Source: Sipunculus nudus
Lineage: Eukaryota > Annelida > Sipuncula > Golfingiida > Sipunculidae
Direction: 5' to 3'
Assembly: GCA_026874595.1 (NCBI GenBank)
Contig: CM049316.1
Span: forward strand, 41,743,695-41,807,694
Length of the DNA: 64,000 nt
The notes below the pieces were generated by a model. It saw only the letters and a list, made by a program, of their open reading frames with translations, did not search any database and had not been told where the DNA came from. Every line of letters starts with the position of its first letter. Position 1 is the stretch's first letter. A program made the position numbers and the translations under genes. Shown in pieces: positions 11,211-24,355 of the stretch.

Positions 11211-11925
11211 TCAAAGGCACACAGAGATGCCGCTGATAAGCCCGGTGCTAATTGATACAGAAAGAGAGACCCCCTTTGGCGTGACTTCGGAATATCTCGT
11301 CAATTCCTGGCTGCGGTAAACAAGGGTGATAATACGAGAACAACACCGTCAGTGACAGTGGCTCACAGTTATCCATCAAAATGAAAGTCATCCAGTCACA
11401 AGCGTCAAAATATTGAGTTATCGATGGAATACTATAATACATGGGTAATTATTAATACATGTCAGAAGTGTGGGAAGTGATGTAAATTTTTATAATTCCG
11501 AAGTTATTCAGGGAAAGTAAGATTTACTTTTACCAGTCGTCTGTCATGAATCACGGCAGAAGTTGATGCAGAATGACCGCATCTATCCCAAAATCTATCC
11601 AGTGATTCCTCAAGATGAGACCACTCTACATATATTTGTAACGCATAATTCTTGACAAAACAAACCATTTGCACATTCATAATTCCGGTCAATGTTATTC
11701 CAGTGATTTACTGCTCAGTTACTTGATATATCGCTCTCCACTTCAGCGAGCTCAAGCGGACCGCTGAAGTAACATCTAGCAGACTCACTTTATCAAAGGC
11801 CGTGCCGTCGCTATGCCTGACACCGAGGCACAATAGGCGCACAATAGTTAATTGCAATTAGCGCATGACTGACACTCAGGCCTTCTGACAGTTGATACTC
11901 CAGTCTGTAATCTCCTTGGTTGCAT
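11124..11925. mobile_element. Possible fold-back element: inverted arms 11124-11162 and 11886-11925
   Basis: GTTGCATCAAGGAGATTACAG (positions 11125 on) recurs as its reverse complement, CTGTAATCTCCTTGGTTGCA, at 11904 on. The arms are about 38 bp with a few mismatches and enclose about 720 bp of GC-richer sequence. The enclosed DNA holds a separate 9-bp hairpin (11740-11770). I see no target-site duplication and no coding capacity, so it may be a non-autonomous fold-back transposon or two opposed dispersed repeats. Confidence 0.4.
11740..11770. other. Hairpin with 9-bp perfect stem
   Basis: ACTTCAGCG at 11740-11748 pairs perfectly with CGCTGAAGT at 11762-11770 around a 13-nt loop. It lies centrally in the unique sequence between the inverted arms. 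Confidence 0.6.
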
Positions 11926-11959
11926 ATATGCAGAGGTAGAACAGTCACCTGTTGCAAAA

Positions 11960-12030
11960 CGCTGTTTGAAAAAATCTGGCTTATCTGACTTGCTGCCAGA
12001 TGCCTTGTTGATTTTGTTTTATTTTGGTGG
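11960..12030 (+). repeat. Short dispersed repeat block shared with 48968-49025
   Basis: GCTGTTTGA...TCTGACTTGCTGCCAGAT followed by TTGTTGATTTTGTTT resembles GACTGTTTCATCTGATTTGCC, ACCAGAT, TTGTTGAACTTGTTTC near 48968. It is in the same orientation, which ties the 10.9-12.0 kb complex to the 48.7-49.0 kb copy as one fragmented repeat family. Confidence 0.4.
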
Positions 12031-12252
12031 GCCCCCACATGTAATAAACTTGTTGATATTAACAAAACAAGCAGCCTGAGTGTTTTGATATCCACATTTT
12101 CAGACCTATTTTTATAAAAGCTGGATGGGATTACCTCTAGTTTATACAGGTCAAATAGGTGATTAGGCCCCTTTAAATTCTTTAAAACCATGAAGTCACC
12201 TCCTAATTGTATAATTATTAAAAAAAAGCTTTAAAAGAGTGAACATGTTGGT

Positions 12253-12276
12253 TGTTATATATATATATATATATAT
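12253..12276. repeat. (TA)n microsatellite with nearby G11 tract at 12310-12320
   Basis: A short run of alternating TA is followed 34 bp later by 11 consecutive G on the plus strand. These are simple repeats with no evident gene context. Confidence 0.85.
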
Positions 12277-12399
12277 GTTTAGATTGTGGAATGACTTGGA
12301 TCTTGATTTGGGGGGGGGGGATGGATTATTTAATCCTCACAGCAGAGCCAAGTTATACCAGTGAGGTTGCTTTACTCTGTGCCTTATTAAAATGCTAGT

Positions 12400-13060
12400 G
12401 CCAGCAACATGGTAAGATAATCTGTAGGAATGTACCAACTGACATAGAGGTAAAGTCAGTCATGAGTGACCACCGCCACACCCCATGCCAGTGAATGTCC
12501 TGACACCAGGTGTCCCCACATGACCCCCGTCAGCGAGGTCCCAGTCCCCAGTGGTCGTCCATTAACACTGGGGTATGAAACACAAGTGATATGAATAAAC
12601 TTGTGTGTAGTTATTTTCTCTTCCCCTTACATCCTGGGGCAGCGGACCTTTTGTTATGAAACTTGAATTAAAGGACTTGTGTGTACACAGGCAAACCTAT
12701 TGTATGGCCTCCTTGGTGAATGTCAAGTGTTTGCCCAAGTATCGCTATTTACATTGTGGATGTCTGCGCCAGGGGTGCGTCACTTAATTGGAATTGCGAA
12801 TAAAAAGGGAAATAGGTCAGACTAAGCTCCCAGAGCATGGAGAAATTAGCCAATTAAGCTGGCAGGGCCGCCTGTCCCTGATGTGACAAATCAAGAAAAT
12901 TTACCCTCCGTGGCCATACATGAGTTGCATCCCATTAATAACAAAAGAAATGGGTGGCCACGTCGCCTCGTTACACTGAACTGACCTCTGTTTAATCATC
13001 TTAAGACGAGCGATTCTCTTTGAACGCCAGCTCTTATGATTTTGGAGCATGTCTCTGTGT
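12400..13060. promoter_or_regulatory. Higher-GC unique island, candidate regulatory block
   Basis: About 650 bp of non-repetitive, GC-richer sequence. It contains TTAATTGG at 12784-12791 and its exact reverse complement CCAATTAA at 12850-12857, an NK/homeodomain-type core, 58 bp apart. No ORF of interest is present. The block has sharp edges against AT-rich flanks. The regulatory role is inference. Confidence 0.3.
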
Positions 13061-13448
13061 ATATTACTGTGTCCTTAACTGTCACCCGCAAGAAAAACCA
13101 TGTCTGCCCTTCACCTGTCCAGTAACCAGTAAATGCTTAAATAGTAGCACCACTTAATATATTCGTAATTTATATGCATCAACAGTCACTTCAGAATGTC
13201 TTAATTTCCCCATATTTTCAGATTTTTTTTATTGATCACCATATGTCTTAAGAAATGGAAATAATTCACCTAATTTGAGGTTGTAAAATTAGTAGTTATC
13301 ATAGAAGTAATGGCCACCTGTTAACTAAAAGTATATGAGCCATATTGTATTGTTAATTGTCGAAATGCTTCCCTCATTAATTAAAAAAAGACATTCATTA
13401 ATGTATTTGTATAAATAGTCTAATTCTTTGAAGAAGAATAATTTGTGT

Positions 13449-13637
<189 letters not shown>

Positions 13638-13799
13638 GAAGGATGTTCAAGTATTCTTGTATAGGTACATGTACCTGAAGGTATGACTTAGACTATGCTG
13701 CCCTCTTGTGTAGGGATATAGTAACTATACATATGTGTGTCAGACCTTCTGTGATTTACCTAGGTGTGTTTAATAAGGCACTGTATATGGGGGGGGGGG

Positions 13800-16700
13800 C
13801 TGAAAAGCAGCTCACTACAGATAACAGTTTTTATCAGCCTGCAGCCCTGTCATAAGAGTGTTCTGTGTATTATTCCATGTATACTCAAGCTACAAGTTTA
13901 TTGTTTAACCTGTGGCAGAAGAGTCTGTTAATAAAAGCCTACCTTGAATAAAGGTACATTTTCATCTCCACATCTGGTGGTCCCTTTTAACTGTATCTTG
14001 ATTAACCAGACAGTAAAGTACAGTGTTCTGGAGATAGGTTATAAGTTTATGTTACAAAGATTAAGGACATAAAAAATTATAAAAGTACATATACGCAATA
14101 AATTATCTAATGTCATTCTCCAGATTCCTGAAATTGACATCCAGGAAGTGGAAAAGTAATCAGCTTCAATTAGATTCCAATGTTGTCATTCATTGACATT
14201 AAATATAGCATTCTTAGTAATGTCATTTTATAAGAGCAAAATAATATTTGTTAAGGAAATATTTTGCAAGATATTAGAATATTTTAGGGTTAATAGAAGG
14301 TTCACACTGGTACAGAGGAATTAAATATATCACCAATATAATAACTGTATTTAGTCATGAACACTTCAACAGGTCAGCAAAAAACTGTACAGACCAATCA
14401 GTTATGGTTCTTTGTCATTAATAATTACAATATAAAACCAAGTTTTGTTTAACAATAATATAAGATAATTCAAAATTATGAGGTGAAATTTGATTTTTAT
14501 TTACAACAAAAAAATCATTTTCTCGATAATTTATAACATTTTGTTTATGTATGTATCCTTTGTAACACACACCTAAAATACAAGTGTAATGTATGGATAA
14601 TAAAACATGAACTATAAATTTATAATTTATGATTTAACCAATGAAATTACCTTTTTTAGTTTTAGTTTTACATGTTCTTCACATGCAGACAAAAAACACA
14701 CAAATACACACACACACACTTGTCTCAGGACAGTGCCTCTGCCTGTGTGTGTTGTTTAATAGTGCAGACCAGCACCATCAGATAGGGTGTCAAGTGGATT
14801 TCACGCATCCTCGTGAGGATTACCAATAATTCATATGTAGATTAGTCGTCTATGTCGTCCCCCGTACCTGACTCCCTGACACAATCACTCATGTTGTTAT
14901 AAAATCGTCCCTGCAGTTGTTACCTGATTACTATACTATTGGATGGCTTTATCAGAACATATGACCTTATTTGGACATAGGGGAGGGTTACAAATGCCCA
15001 TAGGTTAAATTTGTGCCACCACAGAAGATTTATTATAGGTGGAAAATTTTTCATAAGCTGGATCCTGTGATGCTGTTACGGCCTTTTTGTTAAATTACAG
15101 ACCAAGATTTTTTACGCTCTATGCGTACCACAAAGTTCTTTATTCTTGTTGCCATGGCAACAAATATCATTATCATAGTAGAGCAATACTTCACAACTAC
15201 CACTTAGTGGGAAAAAAAAAGGAAAACTTAGGTCAGTTTCCTGTTTGTATTTGTCATCGATGACGTCATAGCACACATACTAATGTCCATAATGCCTTAT
15301 TATACATCAGGCCTGACATATATGACAATATACAATACATTACAGGAGGCATTATTAAGATTTCGGCCCAGTTTAACACAGAGTGCTGCTGGGTTTATAT
15401 TGGACCTCATGTGTAATGCAGCCTCATCTTTTGTGTCCATGAAAACTACTTTCCTTCCCAACACATTTTATACTCAAAAGCCAAAGGCTAACAAACGTGC
15501 TTGAGAAACAGTTTCAATTATTTACTCAAAGAAATTTAAAAAGAATAGAACCAGAAAGAGGAGACAGGTGTAAAGAGAAGTTATTACCGCTGTATTTTCT
15601 TCACTGTTGAGTTCTTAATTGTTCAGATGCTAGCAGGTAGCAGAGTTCAGGCAAAGGGTAATTAGACGAACACCTTTGAAGGTATATTATCTTTTCTGTA
15701 TAGTCTTGAGTATGAAACTTTATATATATATACACAGAATTGAATGGTGATAAAATAGCCATGTGTATTTGTTTTTGGAGATTCATGTATACAGAAGATA
15801 TAAATATTCAGTTAATTGCATAAATCATGATAAAATTTTACAGAGGCAAAGACCTACTGATGAGGAGTCAAAGATTCCAGATGCTGTTACCATGGATACT
15901 AGATATAACTGCTTCACTATATATTCCTGAGTATCATGAAGTCATTAAATCTCTTCAGGAAAAAGAATCATTGATTTTTTGTTTGTTTGTTGCCTCACAT
16001 ATATGTATTAATGTGATGATTATGATGATGTGGATGCTAATGGAATAGCTAGTCCTCAGTCTGCATTATTTTATAACAGAGACACATTTAATAATTATAT
16101 AGTATTTTTGTGTATATAGCTTCATCATTTATTTAAAATAACAGAATAAGAAATTTAAAAAAATATATTTTGGCCACTTTTACAAAAGTTATAATTTGTA
16201 TTTTCCTTGCATTTGTTCAAGGGGTATCGTGATGGTGTATCTTTAATATCAGTTCAGCATTCCTGTTTGACAGAATGTTGGTGACATCTTGATAGGGCCT
16301 ATTTTCAGTTGTTAAATGTTTTGATAATATGTTGATCAGAATACAAGTTTCCTGAATGAGCAGTGATAGCATTCTATGTCTTTTAAGGAGGATCACACCA
16401 TAGTTGTGCCACACTCATTTCTAATGTCTTAAAGGGACATAATCAGGAGAAATATTATGCGTATTTTTCACACTATCATTTCTGTTTTGCTTTGTACAAA
16501 AGTTTCACAGCAAAACCATACCAGCACACAGTCTCGGTAAATTGTATAAGGCTGTTTAACAGCTTGTTGTTGTTCTGTGTGTTGGTAAACTCAGTCCAAA
16601 AGTTTCTGTTTACCAAAACAAGGCCACGTGGCCAGAGGCCCAATTGTGAGCCACAACACAGATGTTTCAGCCGGCATGAACATGTATTACATTTATTGGG

Positions 16701-17330
16701 CCAAGTCAGGGCATCTCCTGATTGACATGTTCTGGCCCGGGCTATGCATGCTCTCTGTTTATGTTGACGACTGTGATTGCACTGGGTCTACTGTTTTGTT
16801 TACAGGAGTAAGCAAATGCTTTCAGGGCAATATTTTGGCAGGTACAAATTTATTTTAAAAAAAATAGAGAAGAACCTATTTTTCATGTCAATTCAACATG
16901 CTTTATAGGTGATAGCTTACAAAAGCTCCCTGTGCATTCATTACAGTGTGTAAAACAATATTTTAATTGATTATATTTGATTATAGTAATAAAATTTTAC
17001 TTCCATATACTTTCAATTTTTTCCTATTTCTTCAAAAAATCTACATTCTGAAATATTCTTTTCCTTCTTTGCCCTTGAAAAAATGGAACCTTGATCCTTA
17101 ATGTCATAAGCTGTGTATGGGGCTGTACTCACACGTATTGTTTATTAAAATATACCTTTATAACATATTTATCATTTCACATTTATAATTATGCATTCAC
17201 AGAAGGCCATTTAGCATGTACAAGAATATCTCATCTTTGGCAATTTTTTTTGTATTTTTTTTAAAGATTTTCCTTTTTTTGGTGTAGGTGTGTGTCTCCA
17301 TTGTTATTTGTTTTACCTCATCTAATCTTA
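13800..17330. other. AT-rich sequence with minor unique patches, no gene supported
   Basis: This stretch holds AT-rich DNA with small GC-richer unique patches near 14740-14900 and 16610-16850. The latter patch contains a 76-codon plus-strand ORF without a recognisable domain. No convincing exon, tRNA or transposon was seen. In the set 1 model it is intronic. Confidence 0.5.
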
Positions 17331-17339
17331 CTAAGAGGT

Positions 17340-17790
17340 CATCTGTATGCGCTCCCTTTCAGGGTTTGCCAGTTTGGCACCTTCCAATCATAGCATATAT
17401 CCCAAATGTCACATTGGGCCAGCCAACCCTGGTTGGTACACCACTGATTCCTCTTGAGAAGACCAGCTGTGCTTAACACACAGTTTGTCATCTTCAGTCC
17501 TCTAGTAACAAAACCACCAGTGTCACCCACTATGGCACTAAACCCATCTGTCTGAAATCGCCATATCTGTTTTAAAAATTTCGGTGAAAGTCTTATATGA
17601 GCGGAACCTGGAGACTGTCAGATTCAAACCCAAACCCTCCAGTGTACTGGTTCATTAGTCAGACACACTAACTGCTTGAGACTTTGAATGATGTTCCAAG
17701 AAAGGTAGAGCTAGGGGTCCATATAATATGGGCATCTCTGTATTACAGGCAAACCACTCTCCATTTTTAAGGTACATATGACAATATAGA
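17340..17790 (-). mobile_element. tRNA-headed SINE-like element, minus strand
   Basis: On the minus strand, a tRNA-like head runs from about 17690 down: TTAGTGTGTCTGAC resembles a box A region and GGGTTTGAATCT (about 17621-17632) resembles box B. Downstream on the same strand, AGTGGGTGACAC (17520-17531) and ACTGAAGATG (17489-17498) match AGTGGGGATGACAC and ACTGAAGATG in the plus-strand SINE at 54362-54411, with similar spacing. A block at 17700-17760 also resembles 54800-54860. The ORF GLPVWHLPIIAYIPNVTLGQ (17363 on) lies in this element's body and is not treated as a gene. Confidence 0.5.
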
Positions 17791-18754
17791 CATAGCCATA
17801 GATGCCATAAATCATTACAGTAGCTCCAACTGGCATACAAAAAAAATTAATTAAAAGAGTGTTTAATTGCACATTTTCTATATTTATGAATTTTATTTAT
17901 GATAATAATTTATTTTTAAAATTCTGCATTATCATCCCATGCTATAGTAGACATAGTGATTATTGAGTAAACTGCTAGTAGAGCAGAGTTAGATTCCATG
18001 TGCATTCCACTTTCCCTGGGTAAGTTAATCTTAACATTATTGATTCTCTTCACAAGTGTGTATTTTATCCCTGGGTTTAAAATTATCCTGCTGTTTCATT
18101 AAAAAATGAATTGAAAATAACCAGGATTCTTGAACGAATAATACATTTATATAGTGAATTAATGTGTTTAAAAAAATCCATATATGTAAATAACTGTTGT
18201 CAATGCAATAATGAAATAACTACTGTTGATTTGTTTTGTTATTGAAGAAGGTGATTCAGTTTTAAAGGTTGGTTTGCACATCTTTTCAGGAATCAGTATT
18301 GATAGGCATTTTTGTATTCTTAACTTTTCCGAACAAAAATTCATGTGGACAACATGATGATAACATAACTGTTTTGCTAAACAGGTAAAACTAAAAGCAC
18401 AACAAAATTAAATTTTATCAAAATTTCATGTTTTGTTTTCTTGAAAGAAATGTCTGAGTGACTTGAGTCAAAACATGTAATTTTTTTTCTGAAAATTAAA
18501 ATTAAATATGCCAGAATTGGGGTATATTGATATATAGGGGTGCCTGAGAAACCAACACTTTTTGCCATATTTAACTGAGTTAGTAAATGTATGTGCAAGC
18601 TTGCACATCATATGATAGGCCACATCACTAAGTATGCAGTGTTGTTTATAAGGTATTTAATACTGCCATGTTACATATGACATCATCATATGGGGCAGTG
18701 GGTATAGGAATGTATGTTTTGTAACATAAATATTGCCTTTGATGTTTATATTAG

Positions 18755-18865
18755 ATCGTTCACCTCCTGGGAAATTTACCTCGATTTACAGTTGCAGAGA
18801 TTCTCAACATGCCTCATGAGCTGAAGGGAGTGCTGACATTTTATACGACACTTAATTATCAATAA
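18755..18865 (+). CDS. Candidate terminal coding exon, gene set 1 (unrecognised protein)
   Basis: The acceptor is GATGTTTATATTAG. The phase-0 frame reads 36 codons then TAA (18863-18865), for example IVHLLGNLPRFTVAEILNMP followed by HELKGVLTFYTT. Its first two-thirds has the composition of a real amphipathic protein segment. It joins in phase with the 4570 exon to give FRHGFP|IVHLLGN. No AATAAA lies in the 300 bp downstream, so the transcript end is not located. It could instead be an internal exon or a conserved noncoding block. I do not recognise the family. Confidence 0.38.
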   Translation: MVHLLGNLPRFTVAEILNMPHELKGVLTFYTTLNYQ

Positions 18866-19359
18866 TAGCTTGTTATATTATCACTGAAAATACATATTTG
18901 CAAGCCTTCTCATTTCCTGTTTCTGAGAGTTTTACGTCATACTTTGACTTATATTCATGTACATATGATATGTGTCAACATTACATTCTACTTATTACAT
19001 TCTGAGTAGCATTCCAGCCAGGAGTTAAGAATTATATTCTTCGAGCTCTTCAGTTGTGTCAATTAATGGAGTTAAATCTTTATTTTTTAAACAGTTCTAA
19101 AGAAAAATAAGTTATATTTGTTTTTTGTTTTTTTTTTTGTATATTTCTGCTTGTATGATGATTGACTGTAAACCCTAATACAGTGATTGAGGCACACATC
19201 TCTATTCTGTATAACGAACTGAAGCAGTGCTTATTGAATTAGCACATTCTAGTCAAAGATGAAACAGCACTTAGGGAAAAAGACCTGTGTTTTGGATAAA
19301 CTCCACATAGTACTCGAGATATATATATATACGTACTTGGATAAAATATCGATGATACG

Positions 19360-20530
19360 CAACAGTGGGCAGCCAGCACAATGCTAGTGGGCTCCCAGTG
19401 TGGTGACCGAGGCAGTGGCTTGTTTTTTGTTAATTACTTTGGGATTAATTTGCTAGTGTTATGAATAGGTCTGTCTGGGCGGTATTGATCGTACACTCCA
19501 GGGTCAGGGATTTTTGCCATTCTGTCTGGATGGCCAACTTGCCGCTCTGTGCGGGGCTTTTTTAAGCCCAGTTCTGTGGCTGTCTAGGCTTGGTGTTAAT
19601 TGATTTTGCATTTGGGGTCCTTTAATGAAATTGGTTGTACACAAACTAGCCAGGTCTGCATGGTTTCGTCATTACCTCTGCTTTTATCGTCGCTATTGAT
19701 TTGTGCATATTAATATTTCTACATGGCCAGCTTGCTTAATATACAGAACAATAGGGCAGGGTCAGAACCCATAATCAATTGATTAACACAGCTTCTGCAA
19801 TTAATGTTAATCCTCTGTTATTCACGCTGCCACCTCCATGTTGACTGGCATTGGTAGTATGAGTATCGACGACTGCTTGGTTAATATAAGGTAAAGTGAC
19901 CTAACATCATGGTGTAATCTTGCTGCCAAACACCGCTTTTGTAAAACCGTGTCAAGACTGGCCTGTAAAAATAATCCATAACAAAATTATTTGCGTGGCT
20001 ACTTGGCGGTTCGGTGCAGTTAACTGGCTATGTATATAAGATCAATAGTAGGTGATTCTAACACCCAGCGCCATCACAGCAGAGCAGTGACGGACCACTA
20101 GAAGAACATCTCTCTCTTCAACTCCAGCCTCGGCTATCCTGCTCCCACAACTCTTGTTATAAACCTACACCAACTCCAGCCAGCTGGCCTCCCGTAAGGT
20201 CACTGTGTCATAGGGTGAAGGTCAACTGGTGTGGACCACTAGTTGGGGCTGAATGATGAGGCTGGTCACTTGGTCCAATCAGGTAGGCTCACACAGTCTC
20301 TGTTTGTCTATTGATAGCTGGACAGTGGTCATTGAGGCTATTTCAGGTAGGACTGACCACTGACAGCTGTTTATGTGTATGTGAATGGACATAGCCTCAG
20401 CACATGAGGGTATTGATTGTAAGTGTAGTGGCCCACTTGGGAGCCAGACCATCTTGTTATGGTATGACCTGAACGGCTAGGGCTGCCCTGGCCTCTAACT
20501 ATTGATGTGCCTTAGCCAGCTTCTTTACAA
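19360..20530. promoter_or_regulatory. Large higher-GC unique island, candidate promoter and regulatory region
   Basis: This is one of the longest GC-richer unique blocks, nearly 1.2 kb. It contains a TATATAAG site at 20033, an AGGTCA at 20197-20202 and an abutting GGGTGA-AGGTCA pair at 20213-20224. TGACAGCTGT near 20360 combines a MEIS/TGIF-type TGACAG core with an E-box. Its position 0.5-1.7 kb after the set 1 stop codon would suit an intergenic promoter region. Confidence 0.35.
20033..20194 (+). promoter_or_regulatory. Candidate TATA promoter and untranslated first exon
   Basis: TATATAAG at 20033-20040 is followed about 30 bp later by pyrimidine/purine-mixed, non-AT-rich sequence free of long ORFs. 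That sequence is rich in CT stretches (CATCTCTCTCTTCAACTCC) and ends at a donor-like CCC|GTAAGG at 20194. This is the layout expected of a TATA box, start site and 5' untranslated exon of about 125 nt. No downstream coding exon could be tied to it except, speculatively, the 56961 exon. Confidence 0.22.
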
Positions 20531-20810
20531 TGCGGCAGTCTGGCCGTGATAGGCGTAAGATAACTGTGGGTTGTAGTAAGACAGGAGTGCATGGCTGGAC
20601 TATCAGACAGACTACTAGGAAAGACCTTGTGGTCCCTACACGTACTCCGCAGTCCATTCAGCAGTGCTGCTGGTCTGTCCCCGCTGTCGAGCTACAAACT
20701 AGTACTACTATTATACTATTGACAATATCTCCAATATTACATCAAGTAGGGTCTTATCAAATCATTTCTTCTTCATGGAGTAATAACATCTTCATGATAT
20801 GCAGAGAATG

Positions 20811-23800
20811 ATAAAAAGACCATATGAATTATGACTTATTTGATTTCCATAAAAATCAACCGTTCTTAACAACATTTAATCCTGTTATTTTTGTATGCAG
20901 TAAAATACAATGTAAAGAATCGCTGGTCACATTCAATTAAGTTAAATTACACAAATGGAAAGACATCTGCTTTTCATATATTGTACTTTTGTATTGTTCA
21001 GTAGATATAAATACCTGTAACAATGTTTAGTGCAGTTAATCTATTTATTTATCTACCCCAGGGCTCGTTAATAACACGTCAAACAGCATAACTTGTCTGT
21101 TACTTAACATATTCCAGATGTATAATTTATACACTAGGTGGGTCAGAGTTTTTGTCTATATCTAAGAATTTGTTTGTATTAATGAACTTAACTTTATTTC
21201 AACGTATTGCTTGTATCCTTTAAAGAAAAGTTGTGGAAGAAATGTACATACTTAAATTCAAATAATTCAGTTTTATTCAGACTTTAAATAGCTGCACTAG
21301 CTTGACCAAGTGGGAAATGCAGAACTATTTATTCTAGGCCATCTAGTGAATTCAATAAATTGTCATTTGTTCATAGGTATGAGCAAGACATAAAACTGTC
21401 ATAAAACATAACTGTAAACAATCAATAAAATTAATTTATAATTTCAATCATGTTTTAATTATTGATTTCGACTTTCATTGATTGAATGCATAGACCATTC
21501 AGTGGATTAATTCCTACAGCCCTATTTACCACATGGTATCACTGACCATTTCTTTGTTATCTGACGACATGGTTTTCCTTCCTGGTTCTGTAGTGCTGTT
21601 CATCTATGTTGATTTTTCTTAATTCCTTATGGAGCATACACCCCCACATAGTTGCAAAGATGTTATCCAAAATAAAAATGCCAATGAACCACGACCAGAA
21701 CCCACTCACTCATAGGGGAAGAAGGCAGAGTCATGCCTTTAAGGGCTTGCCCGAGGGTATGAGCGTAGGAGAACAATTGAAACTGAACAAGATCACATGG
21801 ATAGAGTCACAAGTCTGCTATACTATTACATTATTATGTTTTAGTTTCATATCTTTGTGGCACAATACTATTGGAAAGAAGAAATTCAGTTGCTAATGTT
21901 ATCGTTTAATACACTTAATTGTGAACAAACCTTTCATGACAGTCTTAATTTTCTAGGGAAATTTGGTCATATAAAAGCGAAATCAATTTTTTATTGTCAG
22001 CTGTTATACAAATACTTAGAAAAGTGGGAACTCAAGAGGAAGCAAGTGTAACTAGAAGTATATTAGGCCATATTATTCAAAACTTTCATATGTTCCTGAC
22101 CAATCAACAATTGTTTTTTTTATGGCACCACTGTATGTGAAGATTTCAGTACATATTATAAATGGCCACACAGGTGATTATTGTTTTTGCTGTATGTAGA
22201 ATATGCTTAAATTAAAAAAAAAAAATTGGCAGGTGTGATTGTGGTAAACCAATTTGCTGTTCCTGTACTATATATATGTAATAATGTTCTGACCGATATC
22301 TTAATTTGGAGTCTGACATTTGCTGTTGGTTTGCTTTCGCCTACTTCTGATTCTATAATTACGCATCACAATTTTGCAAATAACATCGTATGAAGCCATA
22401 ATATCAACTCCAGCAAAAAAAGTATTCTCATTATGTTACTGTAATATGTTTAAAAACAAATCATTAATAGGATTTATGTGTGCCAAGAGCAGTGTCTGTT
22501 AGTTTGAAAGGTACCGATTAAGCTTCAACCAGAACTTGCCTTTTCAGTTAATGTGAACTAACTTTTCAATATACATGATTTAAATGTGAAGATTAAAGAA
22601 AATCTGAAAACAAGGGAGCGTTTCATAATGACTCCCTATTATTACACAGTAGCAGTAATTTTAATAATTATATCAACATTCAGTGAATTATAACTCCCAA
22701 TTTTGACTATTTGGTATATCACACAAAGCTGTACATGGAGCTGAATTCATATTTAACTGATTTTGATGTATAAAAAATTGTCTTTGTGAGGCTAATGTGG
22801 GTGTTTCCGACATAATTTTTAGCCTATTAGACAACAGAATTGCAATGTCAACAAATTTTCAACAAAATTGTTCCACAAAATCAGCATCGATCAGCTTAGT
22901 ATGAACACTGGAAATACAGTTGTTAGATAAATTGGTCATCTTGCTGTAACCTTTCTGCATGGTCATGTGATCCCACAAAATTGCGGACGGTTTACTCTGA
23001 TGATAATTATAATCACACAACGAATATCAGCCTAATCAGTGGCTGGATCTAACAATAAAAAATTAATTTTAAAGAATTGTGTAAATTTCAATGATAATAT
23101 CCTAAAGTTATCTGTAGTTTATTTCTGACTTTACGATGATTACAGGTTTTAGGATGACTAACTTTTTTTAATTCTGTGCTTGTCAGTTAGTTGTATGATA
23201 TAGTATAGCATGGTCTTGGTTAAAAAGTTTTTTTTTTAAATATTTTGTTGAAAAATGGTTTGATGAAAAAGTTTTGGTGGCTACTCATGTTGGGTTTAGA
23301 AAAACAAAAAGGTGTTATCAGATAGAATTGCCTATTGTTGCATACCTTTAAACAATTGTTTATGTCATAAGAGCTGGGTAGTCAGGAAGGTTTGCAAGGC
23401 CATACATATTATATATCTGTTCTACAGAATTGTATCTCCTATTTTTCACAGATTAAAAATTGTTTTTTTTTAAGGTACATGAGCACCTGGTCATTGGTAT
23501 CAATGTCACTAATTGGCTGCTCTTGCATCAATCCCTTCAAGTGTCATTATGTGTATTAATTGCAAACTGTTCATCCATTCAGTTATTATATCAAATAGAT
23601 TACCAGGTACATTATGAGTTGTTCATGTGCACCATTTTCAAGAATGGTCACATGTTTTTATAACCCTCTGGAAGCTTGCAAAATTCTATGTATTTTGTCT
23701 TGGTTGGTAAATTTGAAAAAAAAAATAGAAAAAATATCACTGTATTTTTGGTCTCAACATCTGTATAACAGTTTATTTCTTGGTGTGGCCTTAAGAATGA

Positions 23801-24170
23801 CAAAGAGAAACTCTACACAGTGCATGACTGAAAGGAAGGATCTACAAAAGTGTACACAAACCTCAGAAAAAAAATCCTAATATACTTATTCTTTTTTTTA
23901 AATCAAAGTGTAGCATAGATATGCCCTGGCTGAAGTATCCATGACACTGTGTTCTGAATCAAAATGCCCCAGGCTGAATTGCTGTCCACTAAGCAAGCAT
24001 ACGCTTCTTCACCAAACCTTTACAATGTAAAGTAGCACATATGAGCACCTCGAACTAACACAATCAGGGCATCATATCTAATAATGAGCAGTTAGAAGTA
24101 AAAGGACAATTTTTTTCAGTGGTAGGATCAAATTGGATTGTTCTTGGAGTGAAATTCTCATAAAAATCAA
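20811..24170. other. AT-rich sequence, no gene seen
   Basis: About 3.4 kb of AT-rich DNA with A and T tracts and short ORFs in all frames. No repeats of note, no exon with both splice signals, and no GC-rich island were seen. Confidence 0.65.
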
Positions 24171-24175
24171 GAAGT

Positions 24176-24355
24176 ACCAGAAGTCAGAGACCACAAACCC
24201 CCCCACAAGAATGATTCTCATCAAATTTTGCTGTGTAGGCCCACATGGTTCGAAAACTCCACCCCAGAATACCTCCAGAACAAAGCCAACAACTAATACT
24301 GATGAAGAGCTCTATTATAATGAAATAGCCATGTATAACAATCGGATAAAAATCC
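24176..24355 (+). repeat. Dispersed repeat copy B (partner at 3129)
   Basis: Shares ACCAGAAGT, ACCACAAA, ACCTCCAGAACA and the AATACT-ATGAAGAGCTCTAT core with 3129-3320, in the same order and strand. See that entry for the comparison. Confidence 0.6.

Noticed and set aside
17288-17476. Protein-like ORF ending GTPLIPLEKTSCA after a CTTTCAG acceptor
   Set aside because: It lies in the body of the minus-strand SINE-like element, which explains the sequence better.
20530-20811. 93-codon plus-strand ORF in the promoter-like island
   Set aside because: Not recognisable, partly in AT-rich DNA, with no supporting start context or splice structure.
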